Shown in pieces: positions 1 through 10,973 of a stretch of 64,000 nucleotides of DNA. Each line of letters begins with the position of its first letter. Within the stretch, counting starts at the first letter, position 1. The stretch covers positions 37,152,058-37,216,057 of the forward strand of contig NC_048926.1 in the NCBI RefSeq assembly GCF_011077185.1, read 5' to 3'. Made by a program: the position numbers and the translations under genes. Below the pieces are notes generated by a model. The model was not told where the DNA came from. It searched no databases and saw only the letters and a list, made by a program, of their open reading frames with translations. This DNA is from Oxyura jamaicensis (lineage: Eukaryota; Chordata; Aves; Anseriformes; Anatidae).

Positions 1-2701
1 CCTGAGAGCTCCTGCTGGATGCTTTCCCAGTTGAAAAACCGTACCTACCCCAAATCTTTCAAGAACAACTAATGTTCAAGATCATAACAAACTTCTATTC
101 ACCATAAATAAATAAATGAATAAGTAAATAGATAAATTGACTTGCTATTAGTGGTTTAGTTTTCTACAGTATCTTCCACAGAAGCAGCTGTTAAGTAATA
201 CAAACAGCTGATCACTTCGTAGTATATCTATTGAGTCAGAGATTAATTGAGGAGAGGCTGTTCTTTGATGAATGCCTTATTACTACTATTTAAACTATGC
301 ATAAACTGACAGCTGAACAAAATCTTGCAGCAAATTGAATGCATCTCAGCTAATGTATCCAACACGGAGGGGGACACAAAAGCAAAGTGATGACAACTGC
401 GGTGACCCCACTCTAAAACCTCCTAAAACAGAAAGAAACTCTTAAGTCCCCATTTCCTAAGCAGATTTTTAAGGTCACCTTTAAATTGTACTTTTACACA
501 CAAGGGTTTAACTAACCTTCAAACAGTTCAACAATAATCTAATCTTGTCTGGAAACAACAACAAAAAAAGCTCTGAAGGCCTTTTGAAAGCTCATCTTGG
601 AAAGTGAACACCAGTAGATTTAAATCAATATTTTAATTATGACTTCTAGCCTTAGACTTTGAACCTGGCAGAATGATACTAAAATGTTGCAAGCTCTAAC
701 CTGCCCCTGTATTGCGCACCACTGTTATGGTCAGGGTGTTCATAACCTCTGATGGTTAACAAAGTGCTAATTTCTCAAAGGGTATTCTCTCTAGCAATGA
801 AAGACTATATGCTGCCATATCAGCACCTGACTGCCTGCAGGTAGAAGAGTAGTCAGTTAGTAGGTACTTACAGCATGCAGAGCAATTGAATGTGCAAAGG
901 GAAATTGTTGGACAAGTGAGTAAAATTAAGGTAAGAAGAGGATGATATGAGGCTAACAAGAATTTTTTAAAAAAAGCTCTGTTTGGAGAAAAAGGTTGAG
1001 AAGCATAGGGTAAACAAAATAATCCTTTATGAAACTGGCATAAATTACTCAAAATTTTCACTGGTTGCATCTAGTTTGTGTCTGAAAGCTCATATCTGAA
1101 CGACTGCAAGTCCATTTCTGACAGATATAATGGTGATTCAGCACAACTTCAGACCCTCTGGCTTTATTACTACTTTTCACTCTCTAAGGTGATCAGCAAT
1201 ATTGTTGCTTTGTGCTACGCTATTCCACTGGTACACAGTTTTGAGTAGATTATTCTTGTTGCCTTACCTCTGATCCTTCAAAAGCATTTCTTAGGGATTA
1301 AGGATGCAAAAACTATCTACAAAATTTCCAATAACAGTATTGGAAAAAATTGCCCTGACAGGAACATGTAGCAACTGCTAACTGCATGAGTCAGTCACAG
1401 AAATGCTGTGCATGTGGTGGGATTCAAATATTCATCTTTGTGTCAAGTGCAATCTAGTTCTGTGCACATTATTGTGGGAAAAGCTCCATCTCCTGCAGTG
1501 CACAGAACATGAACCTCTGAGAAACTGTGTCACCACTGCATATTGTATGGGTTACTTTAATCACTGATGTAGGAAATTGAAAAAGACAGAGTTTGGCCAC
1601 AGAGTTCTGAAAGAGACAGAGTTTGGCCACAGCGACTGGGTCTGAAATGATAGTTAACATACAGATGACTCTCAGATGCATTTCTGTAATTACTGTCTGA
1701 GATGTCTCTCGTTGCTTCTGTAATATATTTACAGTATTTGACCCTTTTTCTGTTCCAATTCTCTTTTCACAGATAAGAGTAAATTGATTTCTTCATATGG
1801 TTGATTTTCTTCATTAAAATCCTCAGGGTACAAGAACCTGTAGTACAGCAGCAATATACACTGTCATTTTAGCACTTGCCCTACTCAGGTAATGTATTAA
1901 TTGTGATATGAAATGGTCTGTTTTTAATCTAATCAAGCGCATAATTCCAGTATCTGATTTTCATGGAAGGGAGACTGAAGTGTTGCTTCCTGCGTAACAT
2001 TGCTTCTGCAAAAACACCCCTGCCAAACTATATTCCACTGCTTGGTTGTTGTTTCACCTTACAACAGCCTTCAGTTTTTTGAGAGACAGACTCTTTCCCT
2101 ACTCTTGTCTAAGATGATAGGTGGATGGATACAGGGATAAAATTGGTAAGAGAGGAAAGGAACAGTGGCCTCACTGCATAGAACAACTAGGTTTTTCAAC
2201 TTTCAAACTTAAATAAACTCTACTTTGAGGAATGATTGCTTGATTAGTTCCAGTATGTGCATGTAATATATTAAGGATTATTCTACTCTCGGGATACTCC
2301 TTATGTGTGTCTGTAAATGAGGAGGCCTAAATTCTCTTCTCCCAGTCCAAGAATTAACATTCAATCTACCATGCTTTTTCAGTATCTTCAGTGGAGATGG
2401 TGAGGCAGAGAAACTGAAGGAACCAGAAAAACTATAATATATCTAAAAGTGAGGTATGCATCACAGTGTGACTGTACACTTAGTAGCTTGTTCTTAGATG
2501 TATCCTGCTTAGGAATTGCTTTAACTTCAGGCACAATTGTTACTGCTTCACAGCAGCACTCTGAAGAAATCTACAGCATGATTGGAATCAAATTAAATTA
2601 TATGAAAGACAGAATCAAAAAGTTCCTGAATGAAAAAAACAAATGCCTTGTCAAGAAGTTATGGTAGAAGGACAATCCCATACCTGAAGTATCTGATGAG
2701 A
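1..2701. other. 3' flank, no gene seen
   Basis: This is AT-rich non-coding DNA downstream of PIP5K1B. It holds a degenerate tetranucleotide tract (AAAT-like, about 104-137) and a 30-bp-period duplication at 1585-1632. Short open frames here are chance. I found no exon of FXN, the neighbour expected further downstream by mammalian synteny. Confidence 0.6.
1585..1632. repeat. 30-bp-period duplication
   Basis: The 18-mer gacagagtttggccacag occurs at 1585-1602 and again at 1615-1632. Confidence 0.95.
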
Positions 2702-3199
2702 ATCATAGAAAGGCTTGGTTTGTAAGGGATCTTAAAGATTATCTAGCTCCAAACCCCTTTCACAGGACCAGGTTGCCCAAAGCCCTATCCAGCCTGGCCT
2801 TGAATATCTCCAGGGATGGGGCATCCACAGTTCCTCTGTGCAACCTGTTCCAGTGCCTCACCAACCTCAGAATAAAGAATTTCATTGTTGTAACTAACCT
2901 AAAACTACCCTCTTTTAGCATAAAACCATTACTTCTTGTCCTATATGTATACACCCTAATCAAGAATCCCTCCTCATATTTCCTGTAAGCCCCTTTTAAT
3001 AGCAGCAAGGCTTCTATTAAGGTCTGCCTGAAGTCTTCTCTACTCCAGGCTGAACAACCCCAACTCCCTCAGCCTGTCTTCACAGGACAGGTGCTCCAGC
3101 CCTCTGATCACCCTTGTGGCCCTCCTCTGGACTTGCTCTATCAGGTTCATGTCCCTCTTATGTCAGGGGTCTCAGAGCTGAAGACAGTACTCCTGGTAG
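2702..3199 (-). mobile_element. CR1 LINE 3' fragment
   Basis: This is a 5'-truncated CR1 copy in minus orientation. The plus strand begins with the complement of the CR1 3' terminal repeat (atcatagaa). The minus strand keeps the C-terminal ORF2 motif VRHWNRLHRGTVDAPSLEIF. The copy ends near the QYCLQL region, where homology stops. It is degenerate and not coding-competent. Confidence 0.93.
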
Positions 3200-4763
3200 G
3201 AACAATCTTTCACTTCATCTGAGCCAGGTGAAAATTTTCTTCTGTGCAAGGAGTTTACACTAGAACAGAGAGCTAAGGGTGGTGAAGCAAAAACAGCTCA
3301 AGGGGTGAAAATATTTCTAAGAGACAATAATCAAAAAGATGAGGAGTTAGATTGTAAACTGGCAGTTGGAAGGGTTTGAATATGAGCTAGGAAGTGCTCA
3401 AAATACAAAATACATAGCTATGGGATTGAGAATAGAAGAAAAGAAGAGCACTGAAAAGTATGAACAGGGAGACAGTTTTGCTAAGTCTCTAAACTAGCAC
3501 TTATAGACTAGCACTTGTAAATCTACCTAGTTATGCATCTACAGCAAGATTAAATATAAAATTGATATTTAGCTATATTTTAAGACTTCAAAATCCTATA
3601 ATAAAATTAGCATTTTGACATAGGTCACAAGAGTAATTCTCTATGTAATAATATTATCTATGCAATTCATCTGACAAATCATAGCTATACCAGACTCCAA
3701 ATATGCTGAGCTTGCTCATCACCATAGTTACTGTCTTTTTTCTCCCTTGAAGCATGTGTCAATTCCTTCCACTCATATCTTCAGTGATAGTGACTTCTAA
3801 ATCATACACAAATAACAGGAAGCAATGTTATGTTTCCACACAGCTATTTCTGCACTACCAAAGAAACTTTGATTATAGTTAAAAATGCAGGAATATTCTT
3901 TCAAGCAAAATAGTTCACTAATGAAATACTATAGGCAAGGCATTTATATATTTAATTAATTCCAGCATTTACCACCATTTGATTTAAGCTATACAGCACC
4001 ACAACAGAGCAAACAAGTTTTTCGCAATATTATTTACATGCATGTTTACATGCATGTTCGAATCCCATAATAAGTGTAAAGGATCAGGCCTACTTAAACT
4101 GAAACAATTATCCTAATTCTTAAGTCTTACCACTCGGGTTTTACTGACACTGTAGTTTGTCAAAATAACGTCCACTGCCTTTTCATCGATAAATCATTTC
4201 AGAGGGTAGGCTGAGAAAACACAGTGGGGTAGTTTATAACTGCACATTGCTGTTTCGGGGACAGAAAGCTTGAAGAAGTTGGGACTTCGCTGCAAGACAG
4301 CAACCTGAAAGTGACTTTAACTTATTCCTTACTTCCTAACTGCAATTACCACTTCCAAGGTACCAGACCTTAACAACTGCACTGAGGTCTTCAGAATTGG
4401 TTGCTCTTTCTGATCTACCCTATGAAACTTCTGCAGTATGGGCTTTGTATTTCTTAGTAACAGAAGTCTACACAACACAGTAGACCTTTGTGTTCAAAAG
4501 TGTTTGCTGACGTTTAATGCTTTTCTGCTTACATACCAGCTGAAGCTGCCTGAACTGACATAACAAATAGGGTTTCAGAGAAATTTTAAGACACCAAATA
4601 TATTTCTAAAGGAAGGAGGAAAAACTGTTTTAATGCATTGTTTTGTGCATTACTACATCAAAATGCAAAGAATAAGAGTTACCTTTCTCTGTTACTAGCT
4701 TATGTACAGTGACACTTTCTATTTATTTCAGATGGCATCTTTTGCTCATAAATGTTGTAAAAT
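3200..4763. other. non-coding flank between CR1 copies
   Basis: This is AT-rich DNA with no recognisable gene. A perfect 12-bp tandem duplication (tttacatgcatg) sits at 4033-4056. Nothing else stands out. Confidence 0.5.
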
Positions 4764-5622
4764 ATCATAGAATGGGTTGGGTTAGAAGGGACCTTAAAGA
4801 TCATCTAACTCCAACCCCTTTGCCATAAGCAGGGATGCCACCCACTAGGTCAGGTTAGCCAAGGCCCCATCCAGCCTGGCCTGAACACCTCTAGGGATGG
4901 GGCATCCACAGCTTCTCTAGGCAACCTGTGCCAGTGCCTCACTACCCTCTGAGTGAAGAATTTGCTCCTAACTTCTAAACTAAATCTATCCTCTTTTAGT
5001 TTAATACCATTTCCCCTTGTCCTATCATTACCTACCCAAGTAAAGAGTCCTCCTCCATCCTTTTTACAAGATCCCTTTAAGTATTGAAAAAATGTTGTAA
5101 GGTCTCCCTGGAGCCTTCTCTGCTCCAAAGAGCATCCCCAGTTCTCTCAGCCTTTCTTCATAGGAGAGTTGCTCCAGCCCTCTAACCATCTTTGTATCGT
5201 TCCCAGGTGCACCACCTTGCACTTGGCCTTGTTGAACCTCATGTAGTTCACATGGGCCCACTTCTCTGGCCTGTCCAGGTCCCTTTGGATGGCTTCCCTT
5301 CCTTCTGTTGTATCGACTGCACCACTCAGCTTGGTGTCATCTGCAAACTTGCTGAGGTGCACTCAAATCCCATTATCTATGTCACTGATAAAGATATTGA
5401 AAAGCACCAGTCCCAAGACAGACTCCTGAGGGACATCGCTTGTTACCAGCCTCCAACTGGACATAAAGCCATTGACCACCACTCTCTGGGTGTGGCCTTT
5501 CTGCCAATTCTTTATCCATGGGAATGGTCCATGCTTCAAATCCATATCTTTTCAATTTAGAGATTAGAATGTGTGTGGGACTGTGTCTAAAGCCTTACAG
5601 AAGTCCAGTATCTGTACTACCA
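4764..5622 (-). mobile_element. CR1 LINE fragment with internal deletion
   Basis: This minus-oriented CR1 contains reverse-transcriptase parts in order: DFCKA at the 5' edge, VLGLVLFNIFISDID, LSKFADDTKLSGAVD and FNKAKCKVVHLG. It then jumps directly, near 5200, to the distal motif GLEQLSYEERLRELGM. The segment normally lying between, encoding the thumb region, is absent, so this copy has an internal deletion as well as a 5' truncation. It ends with VVRHWHRLPREAVDAPSLEV and the 3' terminal repeat at 4764. Frameshifts are present. Confidence 0.94.
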
Positions 5623-7590
5623 CTGAATTACATATTTATACAACCAAGAACTCTTAAACGTTTTAATTCCCTGTGGAGTCGATTCCAAATTCCTAACTGT
5701 TTTATAAAATCTATTCTTATCTTTCTGTAATCTCTAATTAAAAAAAAAAAAAAAAAAAGTAACTTTTTATAGTGTTTTCCACTGTTTGGTATTAGAATAT
5801 TTGGAAATAACTTAGACTGGCTTACACTTACTGCTCAGTGCAGATCATGTTTTAACCATGTTTTATTAATAAAAACTAGAATGCTTCATTTAGTATCTGG
5901 GTTAAAAGATTTAAGAGAAAATAAATCAAAGGAATTTTAAAGTAAAATGACGTAACAGTGCTGCTTACAGTCTTAGGTGCAATAAATGCTGCTTTGCTGA
6001 ACCTGGTCTTTATTGACAACTGAGGAGTTCTATGCCCAGACTGGCCTTTGAGTTGCAAACTCAAGATGTCTCTCTGTGTCCTAGAACAAAAATTCTTGCC
6101 ACTACCAAATAAATTCTCAGTTTTGACATCAGTTGCGGAGTGCAAGTCTGCATAGATTTCCCGTAACGGAACAACCCCAAACTAATGCCCTTACCTGTAA
6201 GAGGAGTTTTGTTTTTTACAGTCTCTGTTCCCCCTGCCTTAATTTACTGTCTGGATTGGTATGCAAAACTGTTCAGCCAAATGCCATTTTAAAAGTGTAT
6301 TTATAGTAAATTATGACAATGCCATTTAATCATTGGATCAAAAAATCATAGCTCTTAATTTACTTTAGGGCAAAAAAACTGTCCAAGAACCTTAGCATTT
6401 CAAAGCAAGAGGCAAAGACATCAAAAAATTAGTGGAGTGATAGAAATTAAGCAAATTAAGATGTTTTCCATTACAATACCTAGCAGGTTAGACTACAGCA
6501 GCTTGCCTTGTAGTAGAAAAACAGAGAAGGATTACTAACTAAAGGTTTAAAGGAAAACTGTGAATGCCACTTAGAGCTATGTCTTCACCAGTGCTTTTAA
6601 AATGTAAAAATGTATCTGGTAATGTTTTCAATTGAGGTTTAAAATCAGCTAATGTAAACATAATTGATTTGCTTTATTTTTGATGCATACATTAGAAATA
6701 ACTGACCTCTTCCTCCTGTTCTTGAAAACATGCATCTTTCCCTTCCAGTGTACATTTAATCATCCTCCTACATAAAAACACAACTGCTTCCTGCCTCAGC
6801 AGCAATGAATAAAGCCAGTAACACATCACTGATCCTTTAGTCTCAGACCCTCCCAACCCATGACTGACTGTTGTTGCAGGGTCTGATGAAGGATATTGAG
6901 TGGAATTATGAAGTAAAAAGCGCAAAAACCAAATACCTTATTCTATTTCTCCACACACCTCAGCATGCATGCATCCTGGGGTAGATATGATAAAATTACA
7001 GCTTACACAGTAATCTCAGAATAATTAAGGAGGGAACAATATAGTCCATGGGACAGGACCAAGATGGCAGGGAGAAGGAATTTCTCCAGATGGGTTTGCC
7101 ACCAAAGAAGTAACATGTGCTTAGCCATAGTATCCAATTTCCTTGAAGTGGTCAGCCATGGCATACCTGGAGAATCTAAATTGTCTAGATGACTAAGTTT
7201 CAGGTTTGTTTTATTTAGGATGCAGATAAAGGGTAGGACAAAAAAGCATCTACGGTTTTCTCCGCTTAACACCTATGTATTCTTCCAGACCTTTGCTCAT
7301 GGGAGTAAGCACTGGATGTTTGTATATCCTGCAGAGTAGGGTTTTACTTATTTTTCTGTTGATGGTGATTAGTGGAATGTACATATACTTACTGCTGTCT
7401 CCTAGATATAACAGTAATGTTTTACAAGTCGCAAACTATCTACAGATAGTTTCACTATCACACTTGTAATGTGTAAGGGTTTTACAGAAGGTATTACCTA
7501 TGCTTGTAATTAGAGCTTTCAGAGCATTCCACTATCTGCCCGAGAGAGCTCAAACTTCAAAAAAGTTGCTCCCAGTGCTGAGCAGGGTTA
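5623..7590. other. non-coding flank
   Basis: This holds an A18-19 run at about 5741-5759 and otherwise unremarkable AT-rich sequence. No supported exon or repeat family was recognised. Confidence 0.5.
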
Positions 7591-8370
7591 GTGATCCTTG
7601 TTTCTAAATTGGAGATACATGGATTTGATGGATGGACCACTTGGTGGGTAAGCAATTGCATGGATGGCTGCACTTTAAAAGTTGTGGTCAATGGCTCACT
7701 GTCCAGGTGGAGATCAGTAACAAATACTTGTCCTCAGGGGTCAGTACTGGGACTGGTGCTGTTTCATGTCTTTGTTGGTGACATGGACAGTGAAATCAAG
7801 TGCACCCTCAGCAAATTTGCTGATAAGACCAAATTTTTTGCTCATGAAGCCCTACCTGGAGTCCTGCGTTCAGTTCTGGGGCCCCCAGCCCAAGAAGGAC
7901 ACAGACATAATACAGTGAGTCCAGAGGAGGTCCATGAGGAGATCAGAGGGCTGGAGCACCTCTCCTATGAAGACAGGCTGAGGGAGTTGGGGTTGTTCAG
8001 TCTGGAGAAGAAAAGGCTCCAGGGGAGACCTCCACTGTAGCCTTCCAGTACCCAAAAGGGGCCCACATGAAAGCAGGAAAGGGACTCTGTCAGGGATTGC
8101 TGTGATAGGTCAAGGAGTAATGACTTTAAGCTAAAAAAGTGGAGATTTAGATTAGGTATCAGGAAAAAAATATTCACTCAGATTGTGCTGAGGCACTGGC
8201 ACAGGTTGCCCAGAGAAGCTGTGGATGCCTCATCCCTGGAAGTTTTCAAGGCCAGGTTAGACGAGACTTAGAGCAACCTGATCTGGTGGGAGGTGTCCCT
8301 GCACGGGTGTTTGGGGCTAGATGATCTTTAATCATCCTTCCAACCTTTCCAACCCAAACCATTCTATGAT
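7591..8370 (+). mobile_element. CR1 LINE fragment with internal deletion
   Basis: This plus-oriented CR1 begins in the reverse-transcriptase region (GFDGWTTWWVSNCMDGCTL), passes GSVLGLVLFHVFVGDMDSE and LSKFADKTK, then jumps at about 7840 to a distal segment ending LEHLSYEDRLRELGLFSLEK. It ends at 8361-8370 with attctatgat, the CR1 3' terminal repeat. Like the copy at 4764-5622, it lacks a central block. Confidence 0.94.
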
Positions 8371-9341
8371 AAATAAGACTGTTATAAAACAAAATCAAAA
8401 GTTTTCAACAACAAGGGTTTCTCTGTTAAGTGGAGCCAAAAAGTTAGGCTGTACCTGATCACTTGTCCATTTCCTGAACATTTCAGGATTTATTGTCTCT
8501 CATTACAGACTATTCATACGAACATCGTATCAACACCAGGCCCACAGGAATAGGCTGGTTCAATGGTCTACTTGTGGTCAGAGTTAACTAAGTGGTTCTG
8601 TAGCTAATTGGCTGCTTGTACCTGCTGCTCCTGTGTTCCAGTGGAGGCAGGACAGACCAAGAAGTTTGTTGGACTATTAAAATATTAGCTATGAAGTGGG
8701 TACTGTACAAACTCAATTGTTGCTGTCTAAAATACATCAGAAGCACAGCCAACAGAGAGCAGAAGGGAGATCAGAAACTAACGTGATTTATTCGGGATCT
8801 CATAAAAGAAATGTTAAAGACAGGACTATAAAGAATGCAGTGAACTTCATCTAAAAGGAAAGCAACCATGACTGTGTGAAATGCTTGCTAGAAACTAGTT
8901 AAAAGTCTTTGCTTTTCTCCCTTACTCCGTAGTACTATTTTGTCACAAAAGTCACAGACGTTTTTTCATGAAAGTAGAAGTAAAATATGACTAAGATACC
9001 AGGATTGTTTAATTTGTGCTTGAGGAAAACAAACCTTCAGGAAAAAAAAAAGGCCAGGCTTAACACACCTCTGTCCTATATTTATACTGAAATTTTCAAA
9101 AGGGTCTAAAAGAGCTAGATGCATAAAACTTCAGTCAAATACAACAGGCATTGGGTGTCTAGTATCTTTATGTCTGGGGGAGAGTGAGTGCATAGCTGTG
9201 TGAGGGTCAGCTGCCCACCAGGATTAAACCACAACAGCTGCAGATAACAAAAAAAATTTAATGCCATCACAGATGATATGAAGACAACCAAAGATTCAGA
9301 CTTAAACTTACTGCTTATCTTTCAGCAGTAAGATAAACTGC
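8371..9341. other. probable PIP5K1B 3' UTR and flank
   Basis: If the stop at 9342 is correct, the minus-strand 3' UTR lies here. AATAAA hexamers are at 8787-8792 and 8489-8494 and ATTAAA variants occur near 9256. There is no other coding signal. Confidence 0.35.
8787..8792 (-). promoter_or_regulatory. possible polyadenylation hexamer AATAAA
   Basis: On the minus strand AATAAA occurs here, about 550 nt beyond the proposed stop at 9342. A second AATAAA is at 8489-8494. Either could end the PIP5K1B transcript. The hexamer is common by chance in AT-rich DNA, so this is weak. Confidence 0.25.
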
Positions 9342-9344
9342 TCA
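9342..9344 (-). other. PIP5K1B: candidate stop codon at start of last (3' UTR) exon
   Basis: On the minus strand a good acceptor (tttttgctgctttggctcctag) is followed at once by TGA. Joined to the GTAAGT donor after Leu540, this would end the protein exactly at DVYL and leave a 481-nt intron. The site was chosen because it fits frame, distance and pyrimidine content. Other acceptors are possible. The end of the 3' UTR cannot be fixed from sequence alone. Confidence 0.4.
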
Positions 9345-9825
9345 CTAGGAGCCAAAGCAGCAAAAAGATCATTTTCTAATAATATTCCAGCCACTGCAAC
9401 TGGAGAACCCTTCAGAACAGAAAGGGGAGCCATTAACTTACTTTATATTGAGCTCTACTTCACTGTCTTTAAATTCACTTATGTAAATACAGAACTTGTC
9501 TCCCTGGGAAAATTTACTCTCTGCACTGTGGAAGAAGAAAGATTTTTTTTCCCTCTTATAAGCATGAAAAACAAGTAGTATGCCATTCCCCCTTAACATT
9601 AGAAAAAGAAAAAAAAAAAAAAACACTTCATTATTAACACAATAATTAATAGGCACATAGATTCTGGAAGGATTTGCTTTGGCAAGGCACTTAAGCATGT
9701 GTCTCATTTAAGAAATACCTCAATGAACCTCTGGTTCTTTAAGTTCAGCATTTATTTAAGTTCCTTCCTGAGAGTCAGTCAGGAACTACAGAAAAAAGCC
9801 CACCAGAAACAGTTCGACAACTTAC

Positions 9826-9943
9826 TAAGTAGACATCCAAAACTGAAGCATTATCATTTTCCGTCTCCAGTGTGCTCTGTTCTGAAGTCAAATAGATGGC
9901 ACTGTCTTCTAAAGTATATGTTGAACTTGAAGGCAACCCTTTA
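9826..9943 (-). CDS. PIP5K1B: PIP5K1B last coding exon, residues 501-540
   Basis: This 118-nt exon reads SKGLPSSSTYTLEDSAIYLT and ends DNASVLDVYL. The acceptor is ctctttccag and the donor TTA/GTAAGT. The protein as I know it ends at VYL (residue 540), so the stop codon must come from the next exon. If the donor were not used, the frame would add 16 residues (VSCRTVSGGLFSVVPD) and stop at 9775-9777. The ending DVYL could act as a short C-terminal ligand, which is speculation. Confidence 0.95.
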
Positions 9944-10298
9944 CTGGAAAGAGAAGGGAGACTACAGTTAACAAACAATACAAGCTGCAGAGGAGCTCGG
10001 TCATGGCTGAAATTTTAAAAATTTCTCTTAAACATACAAGCTTCAAATACCTGAAAAGAAGAAAAGTAAATCAGCAAGTATAGGTATCTTGACAAAAGCT
10101 AGTTAACTGGGGTCTAATAAATTACTAGCAAACAAACCACACAGTTTCTGCTTTGGAATTAACTAAAATGTTATCAAAAAGTAATACAGTCCCTGAACTC
10201 TATTGAAAGAACTAAACTATGCCACAGTCAATGTGGGATAATTTCTTAATTTCAAAAGAAGCTACTTCCACCTTTAACCACATTTTAAAATTTAAAAT

Positions 10299-10315
10299 GG
10301 GGGGGGGGGGCCCCC
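10299..10315. repeat. G12C5 homopolymer junction
   Basis: Twelve G are followed directly by five C. The core GGGGGCCCCC with flanking AAT/ATT makes an inverted repeat. The run length may be a sequencing or assembly artefact. Confidence 0.9.
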
Positions 10316-10949
10316 ATTCAGTAATTAAGCAAAGTTTGTCAGGTAGATAAACCCTGCAACCAGCAGTTCAGATATGAAAGTAGGAGATTCATGGAACAGA
10401 TATGATACAGATATGAAACAGATATGATTTCTGTTCTCTGTTATGGAGAAAGGATGGAAAGGATGTGAAACTACAGATGGATCTGCACAGTAATCTTGTT
10501 TTGTTTTGTAAACACTGAGAACCACAAAGCTGAAATTGTCAAAGGTGTTTTAATGGAGTTAGGCACCCATTATCACCCATCTACTAGCTGGCAGAAACTA
10601 ATAGACTCCAGGCTGCCTTGAAAACCCAACCATCAGTTTTGAAGACCCATATTTCAAATGGTGTTTGTTACCCATTTACATGTGAAGTAAAACAAAATTC
10701 AGCATTACAACTGGGTATCAAAACATGGTTACAGCCATCAGACTATAAATGAGGAAAGGAGAATTAATTTTTCCCTCCCTTTGCAGTACTTCATACTTAA
10801 GATATGTTTCAGATCGAGCATAATTTCAGAAAGGATAAAGCTAGCATCCAAAGTAGAAAACAATCACAAGTGCTCAACAAAATAATGAATCATTAGTCAT
10901 CCTCATGTCATATTAGTATTAAGTGCACAGCACTACATTTACCACATCG

Positions 10950-10973
10950 TATATATATATATATATATATATA
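10950..10973. repeat. (TA)n microsatellite
   Basis: About twelve TA units are followed by a shorter AT-rich palindromic flank (ctatatag). Confidence 0.95.

Noticed and set aside
5192..5560. 122-residue plus-strand open frame
   Set aside because: It is the antisense of the CR1 reverse-transcriptase region.
10050..10051. strong acceptor-like sequence (cttttcttcttttcag on the minus strand) upstream of the last coding exon
   Set aside because: The downstream frame stays open but has no matching donor before the real exon and would join it out of frame.
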